A DNA stretch of 61,029 bases from Gonapodya sp. JEL0774 (Eukaryota; Monoblepharomycota; Monoblepharidomycetes; Monoblepharidales; Gonapodyaceae). Under the pieces are notes generated by a model. The model had not been told where the DNA came from, made no database searches, and saw only the letters and a program-made list of their open reading frames with translations. Where the stretch lies: assembly GCA_027604505.1 (NCBI GenBank), contig JADIIX010000100.1:1-61029 (forward strand). The letters run 5' to 3'. Positions within the stretch are counted from its first letter, which is position 1, and each line of letters opens with the position of its first letter. The position numbers and the translations under genes are program-made. Below, piece after piece: positions 10,572 to 20,932 of this stretch.

Positions 10572-13500
10572 TCAACCACACGCCTCCACCACCGCCTTCA
10601 ATCCTTTACTCTCCCCGAACTTTTGAGACACGTTTTTCGCAAACTCCTTTATCCGATTCTTCATTTCGATCCGGTCCCTATTCTCCTCCTCGCCATCTTC
10701 CTCATGCTCCTCATCCTCTTCATTATCTTGCCCGTCGTGAGCTCCACCGTTCTGCGCCGTGACCATGGCCCTATCCTTGATGATCCACCCAATCTCAGCC
10801 CAGAACCCCTCCCTCAACTGGCTTTCCGTTCCGAATACCGCCCACATCATCTGTAACACGGGGTGCACCCTTGCTTCTTCCGCGTCTTCCTCCGTGTCAC
10901 CGCCTAATGCACGTGGTGTGACGATAGAGCGGATGATTCGGCGGGCAAAGGGGCCAAGTCGGGCGTGCCGGGAGAGGACACGGACAATGTCCGTGAGAAG
11001 GGGCCGTAGGAGTGTCAGGGTCTTCAGGTTGCGATGGAGTGTTGAGATGTTGTACCGTGAGCGGGGGTTGAAAGGAGAGCGACCAACAAAAATGAAACTC
11101 ACTTGTAAGTTATTAGACTCCACAATCTGTTTGGCCAGTTGCACCACCATATCCTGCGTCTCCGCCAAGAGTTCGGGATCAATCGCGTCTTCATCGAGGA
11201 CAGTGAAGGCGATTTGGTCCAAGAGTTTGAGATGATACGGAAGGTCCACCAGAGCTAAGGCAGCCGAGATATAACACAGGGTCGCAAAAATGTCAAGGTG
11301 AGCGATCGCAGTACACATCTCTCTTCCAGCTGACCGAATCATACAGAATCTCACCACTCTCCACCAAAGCCGCGAAACCCCTCAGCAGCCTCTTGGCATC
11401 GCCGGGGGAACAGAATCCGAGTGTCGCGTATTCGATGCAAAGTTTGATCACCAACACAGAGACGTCATCCAAAGCCACGGGTGCAGATGGGGTATGGTGT
11501 CGGTTGTTGCGGTGCTTGGGCTTGGGAGAAGATCTGGGAAAGGGGCAGCGCTTTTGAACATTAAGGATGGCCACACCATCAATAAGTAGACTCACGCCTT
11601 TGCCAGTGCATTATTTCTGACGTGTCCTTCGAGTAACTCCAAAACCACGTCGAAAGTTCCCTCGCCAAGTGCCTCCCTGGTGGTCGGGTTTGCATAGCAG
11701 TGAAGGGTGAGTTTACAGACAGCTTCGAGGGGAGACGCTTTGCTCCCTGTATGTCGCAAACAAAAAAACATCAGTGCATCTTAACATGCTGCAACTATGC
11801 AAGCACAGCTACCTGCTTGGGTCGGTCGAATGGAGAGAAGGGGAGCATTCTCCATACAGGCTTTGAGATTATCGAGAAAGCTCCCAAGCTCGCTCGAAGC
11901 AAACAATCCTTTGCGTTGATCGGGATCCTGCTGTTCGAGGTGACATTATCAAGCGGACTTTCAGATGCCACACGTTACCTGATAGACAGCTTGCTGGGAA
12001 ACACGCACCAGAGCCACATTGAGCCACTCCATCTCCGAGGCTGTAGTTTGGCTGACTCTCTCGTCTTCTTCATCACGACTCCGTCTCTTGCCTCTGTTGC
12101 GACTGTTCGTGCCTTGCACAGTACCACTGCTAGCAACTGACAGCTCCGACAACGCGCTCACGAGCTGACGAGCCACGGTGTCATACCCCTCATGCCAACC
12201 AAGTCAGCAATAAATTCATGCAAGCACTGCTTGTGCGTACGAGCTCACTTTATCGCTATTACCCCCTCTTGCTCGAACCGCTGAATGCAATGACCCTTCA
12301 AATTCAGCCGGAGTGATACCCATCTTGCGGATCTGCTCCAGCGAAAAGTGTGAGGCGATCGATAAAACCGCGTCCTTTGCAGGCCCATCAGTGCACTTTG
12401 CGAGTATCATAGACAGTGGACTATCAATGAAGGCTTGTTGAATAGACTGGGATATTGTCGGGTAACGATTGGATCGAGTTTGTCTGCAGACATTTTGGCG
12501 AACAGGTTCTACGGTAAACTTACATCCTTGATCTTTCCGTCCTTATGCTTCTCTTTCATCAGCGAGTCCAGAGTCACCGCTAGAACGTCCAAAAGTCCTC
12601 CAAAATAAGGCATGAAGTTTGCCTTCATGTCTGACCGAGATCAAAAGTGAAGTAACATGAATGAACAGTGCAGGAGGGGTTACGTAGACTCTATTCACCC
12701 TCATCCACGGAGCTCTGCGCCACCACCGGTCCGTCCTTCTTTCTTTTTTTCCTCTTAGCAGCCTCCACTGCGACTCCACTTGCTTGATTTTCGTCTTGTT
12801 CATCGTTCGCCAGGAGAACCAGTAATTTGTTGAGTGCGATCACGAAGCTGGCAACTGCAAGAGTAACGTGCACGAAAGCGAGTGAATATACAATGAACAC
12901 GCCTTTCAAGCATTTCTCGTGATCCCTTACCATTGTTAGCCTTGCCGAGCTTTGGTAAATAATAGTAAAATGTCTGCGCTGCGATGGTATCTTTGACAAG
13001 AAACTCCCTGCACCTTGATATCTTCTCACCCGGTTGCTGGTTTTCGGGAAAGAAGGTGGCCATGAGAACTCGAGCGACTCGCTTGCGAACCTGCGGTGAT
13101 GTGTCGTTGCCCAACCGGAACACCAGGTCGTCGATGGGGACAACGTCAAAAAAGCTGCAAGAATTGATTCTATCAGATGTGCTTTGAAGAGAACTCGAGC
13201 GTGACTATACTCACTGAATGGTTCGGTGCTTGGTTAGGAACATCAGCAGGTTGCAGATTTCAACTCTAACCTTCTCCGCGCTGTCGTTGATAAGGGAGCG
13301 GAGAGCAGGAAGTTTTTCTTTCGCCCAGAGAGTAAAATGGATTCCAGCTATGAGACAAAGCACGAAAACGAGCTCTGAAAAGACAAACTCACCTTTCAAC
13401 ACATCGTGACTCCTAATTTGCTTCTGCAGGAGCTGTCCCATACCTTCTACAACAGCCACGCGGACACCGGCATCACTAAAAATGATGAGGGTGGTAGTGG

Positions 13501-15903
13501 GGTGTTTTTAATGAGAATTGCTCCTCTGGATCATCAGTTCCGCCTTTAATAAGTGGAATTTTACCTCATGTCGAAACCCAGATCGCCAATCACGACATTG
13601 ATGAATCCTTCAGCCACGGCGAGAGGAACAAGCTCCCACAACCCCGATAAAATTCGAAAAATGCCTCTAATTGCTTCAATGCGAACTGTTCAGAGTGCAA
13701 ATGTCAATGGATGCTGATGCGGGATCAACATAGGGACCGGGTATACTCACTTGCCGGGCAGTCATCGCGCAGGAACGACTGAGTAGAAAGGTGTTAGTTG
13801 CACGCTATGTCATTCAAGGTGTCCGGATGAACTCACTTTGAGCATCTCGTACTGTTTAATCATCAGCTCCTCTCGCTCTTCGGCATCAGCCGTGGGATCA
13901 AGTAAAGGGAATGCGTCCACCATGAGGCAGAGGGAGTTTTTACGCACTAAAGCCGTCAGCGTTCAATGCGATTCGAGATTTCTCCAACACACTTGTAAGC
14001 CTGCAGCTCCCCACCTTGCTCGTTAGCTGCGTACATCCCCCTCCACAAGATGGGCTCATACAGCCTACAAAGCATAGAATCAACGCCCTGTTGACTTTTT
14101 TGCTCGTGGAACTTGCCCAGCATTGCGCGCAGCCGGTTGAAAAAGGATATTTGCCCTCCGCCAGCGATAGTTGGCATGGGGATCTTGGGCGGTGCGTGAA
14201 CGGCATGGTGCATCAACGACTGGATGCAACATGTTTCTATCACGCGATGGGAGAGGGCAAACGGGATTGTCAAATCTGAATCAATGGTCGCATCGATGCG
14301 ACTTACCGATCCGCGACCGAATTACACCTTCTGATGCTTTCCACGCTTTAAAGTATATTTCACCGTAAGTGAGTACGAGAGACATGTCGCAAAACGGAAT
14401 CTAAGGAAACCTTTTATCAGTTTCCGATCGTGCTCGAATCAAACATACCATGGCATTCCAAACAGTGCGACGCAATTTAATTACACAATGGAAAAACTCA
14501 CCTGTGCCTTGACGAACTCATGCAGCTCTTCAACGAATGCGGACGATAGTGATGAAAGAGCAAACACCAAAAACTTCTTGCCTTCGGGGGATTTGAAGAA
14601 GGATGGCTTATGAAAACAGTGGCCGACAAGGACCTTGATGGTTTCAGCACTGGAGGAGAAGAGATGTGTCCACAAAAGAGAATACGTTGGAGAGTTGAGT
14701 ATTACGGAGGTGGTTGAAATCAAGGATCTGTAATGTTGTAAAGTTCGAGAAGATCAATTCATCGACACGAACCTCTCGTCATCCCAATCGAACACGCAGA
14801 GCGCGTCCTTCATTGCATATACTCTCTTAACATCTAGATGGATGTGGAGGCAGGAGGAAGAGTGAGTCATCGCAAAAGAGGAATTCACAACTTGATGTGA
14901 TGACTCTGAAGGGTTGCAGGCAAGCCACACGCCAGTGATCTCACACGAAAGTTCCCATCTGCTCGCAGGTCACACTTTAGCCTATTCACAGCTTGGACTA
15001 CTCACCCGCTCCCTTTCCGTCATCGCTTAAGCTTCTCATGAGCATCCACGACATTGCTTGAGGAGCGACCTCTTCTCGCCCGGCTCTATCCTGGCGCCAC
15101 CATAGTTCACAAAGTTCGCTTATCAGTTCCTGAGTTTTGACCATGGGGTGACGGGGAAGGGAGAGAAGGAGGTCTACATAGTGGTTGCCCAGGTTGAAGG
15201 TAAACGGGTGATTGTGATCGGAAGTCCATAATAATTGCATTAAGAACCGGGAGTAACTGTTTTTCACTCCATCTTAAACGTTAGGAATATCGAATCGGTC
15301 ATACATACCGTGGAGAGTGAATGCGATGGGCCAGATGTGTTCTGTGGTCGACTGGGGTGGCAATGTCTTGAGAGCTACCAGGACGACTCTTACAACGTCG
15401 TCAACTGCCAAGAGTGCCAAAATTTTGTCATCATCCGACGCTGGCGATGGCCCGTTTCTAACAGACCCCCGAGCGGGGAGTCCAGAAGGATCCACGGGTC
15501 CCTCATTATAGTATTGTCCTCCTAACTCTTGGTTCGAAGTTTCCCCCGCGATGATGTCCGAAAAAACAAGACGTATCTTGCTACGAATAAGTTCAAGGGA
15601 GTCCCTCCAAAGTTGTGCCAGTTGCTGGGGCGAATATCGGGAGAGGTCAAGTGGAGCGGCGAAGGAGTCTGAGGAAGCGTTGTCCTGGGGGCAAGCACGC
15701 CCGAAGGGGATGACAAACACGAGCAGAGAATCCGATTTCGACAAATCGGGTCCGATCGAGAACTGTTAAATCATTATTGGACGACCATGATTAGCACTCA
15801 CTTGGTTCTCATCCTCCTCTCCGATTGCTCCGATCCGTGAATCCTTCAAGCTCGATGTTCGCGCAGTTTCGATAGCGGCGAGAATCTGGTCGAATACCCG
15901 CAT
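10572..15903 (-). CDS. NCAPG2: condensin-2 complex subunit G2 (HEAT-repeat)
   Basis: This is the HEAT-repeat subunit G2 of condensin II, which works with SMC2/SMC4, CAP-H2 and CAP-D3 to compact chromosomes in the nucleus. The start ATG is at 15903. Exon 1 (MRVFDQILAAIETAR) ends at 15802 and joins FSIGPDLSKSDS in frame. About fifteen or more exons follow. The best family match is in the middle (about 12950-13460): NDSAEKVRVEICNLLMFL, then FFDVVPIDDLVFRLGNDTSP, RKRVARVLMATFFPENQQP and AAQTFYYYLPKL. These line up block by block with the animal NCAPG2 segment of the same order. A basic KRKKRKKD tract lies near 12750. The last exons (11357-10572) carry more helical repeats and a highly acidic stretch before the stop. 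Exon limits are approximate. It shares a 258-base divergent promoter with eEFSec. Confidence 0.85.
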
Positions 15904-16161
15904 CTGGCGCTAGTTCGATCGGTCGCAGTTTCGATGGTTGAGCGGTTATGTACTACTGATGTGCAGACTCCACTTTGTGCTTCACCGTCCACAAAACGGC
16001 GACTCTCTACGAAGGGGCAACATAATCAATAATCTTCAGTAAAGACGAGCAATGGTCTTGAAATTTCCTTGGTAGCAGCTTTTGAGCAATTCAGCACCGA
16101 CGGATGATCTAGCTCATTTACATAGTAATATGAAAATTCTGTTTGAACCACATCGACCAAC
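15904..16161. promoter_or_regulatory. shared divergent promoter NCAPG2 / eEFSec
   Basis: Only 258 bases separate the two start codons, so both promoters and leaders must lie here. No specific factor site was identified. The call rests on geometry alone. Confidence 0.45.
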
Positions 16162-19053
16162 ATGACGGCCCCCGCTGCCTCTTCGTCTCCTGTGTCTTCC
16201 GGTTCCGAGGCAGAGCTCACAAAGTCTCAACGGATTCTCAACTTTAACGTGGGGATACTGGGTCATGTGGACTCCGGGAAGACCGCCCTTGGTTCGTTGA
16301 GGGACACGGACAAGAAGAAGAGCGAACTCCACTGACCTTTAGTGAAATCGCCAATCTTTCGCATGTCTGGGGATAGCCAAGGCCCTTTCCACTGTTGCGT
16401 CCACGGCGGCCTTCGACAAAAATCCTGGTGCGAGAACTGTCGGGGTTAAAACTCCTTCACCTTCCTGTAGAGCAATGATGATTGACTGCTCTTGCCATGT
16501 GTCACCATCTACACGGTATTGATGCTCTACGACCTCAATTCTCGGGCCATTGTACCAGAATCGCGCCGGCGTGGAATCACTCTCGATCTCGGCTTCTCCG
16601 CGTTCACCATGGAACCTCCCCAACACATCAAAGAAGCTGGCTACGATCGCATTCAGATTACGCTCGTTGACTGTCCGGGGCATGCCTCCCTTGTCCGCAC
16701 GGTGATTGGAGGAGCACAGATAATTGATCTCGTCTTGTTGGTAGTTGACGTTGTAAAAGGTTCGTTGCACCCCAGTGCATCAGAGCTTGCGCTAGGAGAC
16801 GTTAGTCGCACGTGGAGCTTTTGAGAGGCGTGTTAATTTTCGGGACACGGTCTGACAGTGTAGAGAGGGTGCCGGACACGGAGATGGGACTTTGCTTGTC
16901 AAACACACCTGTCTTTACACCTTCCTTTCCACTTAATTCCATTCTACGCGTGATTTTGAATATCTTACCGATTTTTTAATCATCTTCTGGTGCAACTTCC
17001 CAAGGCATCCAAACTCAAACCGCTGAATGTCTGGTTCTCTCCCACCTCCTGTCACTGCCTCTCGTCTGCGCGCTCAACAAGATTGACCTACTACCTGCCG
17101 AGGGGAGAGAAGAAGCCTTAGATAAGGTGTCAGCCAAGATTCGGAAAGGGTTGGGACAGGCGGGATTCGGAGCTGCGGAGATGGTCGGAGTGGTGGGTCT
17201 CGTGTGAATAAGGGGATCGCGCCCCATGAAGCTGCTTGGAGAGCGATGGTTTTTGTGTTTTGGTGGTTTGAGGCTGGGAACGATTCCAAGATTGAGTTGG
17301 GTGGATGGAAGCAACAAACCGGTGCATCACTTTCGGTTCACCTCGCGCATATAACTACTATTGCACCCGCATGATCTCCACAGTCAGCGAATCCCTCCAC
17401 TTCTCAACCCGGATCAGATCCCTTGGCCTCTCCCACCCAACATCAACCTCTCGGCATCCCCTCCCTCCTGTCCGTTCTCTCACGCCTCCTGAAACTCCCT
17501 TCCCGATCGCCACACGGTGATTTTATTTTTGAAGTTGATCATTGCTTTGGGATAAAGGGAGTTGGGACTGTCATGTGAGTGTTGGGGGTTGAGGGGAGGC
17601 AGCATGAGATATCCACAGCGTGAACGAGAACTGTCCTTAACACTACATCTTTTGTCTAGGACAGGCACGGTGCTGAGTGGAAGTGTTAAAGCCGGGGACG
17701 TAAGTACTATTGCAGCATTCAAATTCCTTGTACAAGTGATCGACATATATGTGGCTTGGACGGCTACCAAAGACTGTCGAAATACCCTCTGTGGGCTTAT
17801 CGCGCAAAGTGAAATCCATGCAAATGTTCCACAAGCCCGTGGAAAAGGCGTTGCAAGTGCGTAACGCACTCCTCTGTTTCAACCGAGTTCTCTCACACCC
17901 TTTTACTGCTTGGCAAACATCACTTTTACTGCTAGGGCGATCGTCTTGGCCTTTGCGTCACACAATTTGATCCAGCCCTGCTCGAACGTGGTCTGGCGTG
18001 CTCACCCGGCGCTGTACCCACACTTCAAGCGTGTATCATTAGTGCTTCGAAAGTAAAATTTTTCAAGTACCCGGTGGAGTCAAAGGCCAAGTACCATGTC
18101 AGTATAGGACATGAGACAGTGGTAGGGGTTGTGAGAATATTTGGAAGAGCTGCCAAGACGGATGCATCAAGAGCTGCAGACTTGCGACCTGAGTTATCAA
18201 CAACAACCAGGGGAGCTTTATCCTCGACGAACTCGTCCTCCTCTCGTGCACCTCTCGCATCTGGCATCTCAGACTCTTCGTCCACGTTTGATCGAACTCT
18301 CGAATACGAGCACCATGATTCGCTGTCGGCGGAGGAAAACCCGCAGGCTTCTGAGCAGTATATGCTGATTGAGTTTGAGAAGCCAGTAGCTGCGCCGAGA
18401 CGAGCGCTCGTTATTGGAAGTAGACTTGACATGGATATCAGTGAGTACAGGGGACGGGGTGATGCTGAAGGCTGTAGTGCAGTGCTGTCTCCATCCGCCT
18501 GTATCTTCTCCGATGCAGATACCCCGTCATGCCGCCTTGCCTTTTCGGGACATATTATCGACGCTATCACCACTACTGATTACCGTATCACGTACCTCCC
18601 CGCCTTGCGCATTTTCAAGCGCAAGCGGCGAGAAGGCATCATTGACCGAGTAGTGGACGACCGTCACATAATTGGACGGGGTTTGCTGAAGAAGGAGACG
18701 CCAATTGAGCCCTACTTGGGTTTGAGAGTTTCCTTGTCAACAGGTTCGTGGTCACGGACGTGTACAAAGGGTTCTCGGTGTTGCTCACTGGCCGTTACTG
18801 TGAAGGAGCAATCGGCTACATCGAATCTAGCTTCGGCCAAACGGGTAAATTCAAATGCACCTTCCCCATGGGAATTGATCAGACTGTGATGGACCTCTTT
18901 GCGGGTTCCAGTTCAAAGAAAGGTAAGAAGGCGAGGGGAGATTCCTCCAGCGATGCCGGTCAGTCTGGTTCAGATTTAAGAAAGGAGGATGTGAGGATAG
19001 TATTGGATTTCAAAACTTATATGTTCTCCCCTCAAAAGAGGATGATCCAATGA
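16162..19053 (+). CDS. EEFSEC: selenocysteine-specific elongation factor eEFSec (SelB)
   Basis: This GTPase delivers Sec-tRNA to ribosomes at recoded UGA codons, together with SBP2 and SECIS elements. Ten exons were resolved: 16162-16291, 16377-16427, 16559-16759, 17005-17192, 17384-17574, 17660-17699, 17773-17856, 17936-18440, 18519-18743 and 18806-19053. They sum to 1863 bases (620 residues) and every phase agrees. The GTPase motifs are intact: G1 GHVDSGKT, switch I ESRRRGITLDLGF, G3 DCPGHASL, G4 NKIDLLP and a G5-like VSANP. Family-specific signatures follow: VIGGAQIIDLVLLVVDVVKG, EVDHCFGIKGVGTVMTGTVL, RKVKSMQMFHKPV, GDRLGLCVTQFDPALLERG, SKAKYHVSIGHETVVG and RLAFSG. The domain IV end GAIGYIESSFGQTGKFK matches the animal protein closely. 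The length (human 596) and complete motifs argue for a working gene, not a relic. SelB-type factors are absent from most fungi. Confidence 0.96.
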
Positions 19054-19148
19054 ATCACAAATGCAAACGAATCCCCTGTCCGTCATCATGCTAAGTGATT
19101 TCACGGTTCTTTTACATATTGTGTAGTCAGATTATAATTTAGGTGCCT

Positions 19149-20804
19149 TCAGAGTTCTTCCCGAAACTGAGGCTCATTCGAATGGTCATCCGCGGGCAAC
19201 GGTGCCATAATCACTTCGGCCCTTCTCCCCTTGGGACGAAAACACGGCAGAAACTTGCAAAGAAGCATGGCGGCATTCCTTCCCCCTACGAAAGCACCCT
19301 CAGAGGTGGGCACCACACCTGCTAACGCCGACCCATAAAAAATACGATTGGTGATTTGGAAGGGTGGGTACACGTCCGTCGGTTGGAATGTAGGTGTGTC
19401 AATGTCGTGCCTTTCAACGTTTGCTATTCTGGTGAAGAGCTCAGAGAGAACCGCGCTTGTGAGCGGTGCCGGTGAGGTGATGCGGAAGAGAGTAGGACGA
19501 GAAACAGGATCGGGTCTCCCCATTGTGTGAAAAACGCCATCTCCCAACGTGTAGATTGGGTTCGGAAGCTCCTCTGCAGAAGATCGACCGAATATTGTGG
19601 GGTTGATCTCGCCATCGACGTAGGTGAGGTGGACTGTGACAGTTGGTCCTTCTGGAAGAAGTTCCACGTCTGCTCCAGCCAAAACAGAGTTTGCTTCTCT
19701 TGGAATGCCTGTTGCAATGATCACTGCATCAAAGATCGCCGCGGTGTCGCCGTGCGTCAATTTGACGGCGCTTCCCGCCGAAACTGGTTCTACTGATTTG
19801 ACTGGGGTGCTTAGCCGAATCTCCGAGTTCGAAAAATCGAGTAGCGACTTATAAAATCCTTGAAGTCCATTCTTGGGTTTCCTTGCAAGCTCTCCTGTCC
19901 TTGTTGTCCCGAACCAGAATGCGGCGGCGAGACCACTCATTCGCTCCGTTGAAGGAAAATACCGCTTAAGTACAGGCCAAAGCCTCGCGGTTTGATATCT
20001 AGGGATCACGCCGGATCCCTCCAGAGCGGATTCGGCATACATTGCTACCTCTTCGTCAATCATTCCGAATGCGAGCAGTTCAGCAACGTCCGTGAAACCT
20101 CGACGATTATTGGACATTCGCGAGAAGCGACTGAGCGTGTCACCTTCCAGACGCGTAACTAAGCGAGATTACGAGAAATTGTGTCTATCAATTGACGGAG
20201 AAGAACATGGAGATGGTTCCTCGAGAACCTCACTTTGAACAGGGGGAGCAATTCCGAATTTGAAGAACTCCGAGACGGCAGGAAGCCAACCTCTTATCCC
20301 AGAGATACTCTCTGTATCAAAAGCGTTTTTCTCGAAATCCCAGAATCCTGGTTGAAGGTGAATAGTTTGGAAGTCCGCTCCGGTCAGGTTTGCGGTCTGT
20401 GCTGTGCTGAAAGAATACGAGAGACAAACGAAGGTCATCGAAGACAAAAACTTCATTTAGCTACTAAGAGTGAGTGGAAACTTACGACCAGACCATTCCA
20501 AACTGTAACCGGGGAATGAAACCCCACTGAAGCTCTTGGAGGGGAAGACCACCACCGATCACCTCACTCCGCTCATATACGACGATAGTGGCGTTTGGAA
20601 GGTATCTTCGGGTATAGTACGCAGCGGACACTCCTGCTGGTCCTGATCCGACAACCTGAATGGCCCGATTCATCAAAATCCACAAGTTCTTACTCGGCAA
20701 GTCCATCATTCGAGACTCACTGCGATCCGCTGGCCAAAGACAATCGATTGCAAGATGGTACAAAGAGCACACGCGACCAACAAAGAAATCGGCCTAACGC
20801 GCAT
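19149..20804 (-). CDS. prenylcysteine oxidase (FAD thioether oxidase)
   Basis: This flavoenzyme cleaves prenylcysteines released by breakdown of prenylated proteins, giving cysteine, a prenyl aldehyde and hydrogen peroxide. It usually acts in a lysosomal or secretory compartment. Four exons were resolved in phase: 20804-20721, 20655-20486, 20406-20234 and 20158-19149, giving 478 residues (human PCYOX1 505). Exon 1 is a signal peptide, MRVRPISLLVACALCTIL. The splice joins it to the dinucleotide-binding VVGSGPAGVSAAYY, ending at the acidic VVYER. The large last exon has AAFWFGTTRTGELA, an ATGIPREAN segment, DGVFHTMGRPDP and the closing IFYGSALAGVVPTSEGAF, typical of the family's C-terminal lyase domain. 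The second FAD-contact GGR is not preserved after VIGG, so either exon 2 is divergent or its 3' splice is wrong. It lies tandem to RPAP1. Confidence 0.82.
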
Positions 20805-20932
20805 TGTGTATTTCAAGTCCATCCGTCTTAAAAGTTTGTTGAAGCTCATGCCGTCGGCTGGGGCCTACTACAATGAGGCCATGTGCATCGTACCTGGATT
20901 CCCTGGATTAATTATTCAAGGATGAACGTGAT

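Noticed and set aside
17205-17207. In-frame TGA inside eEFSec after GVVGLV, which could have been read as a Sec codon in the factor itself
   Set aside because: A donor at 17193 and an acceptor before 17384 remove it in phase and give MVGV|SANPSTSQPG, which fits the family. A second TGA further on is also inside this intron.
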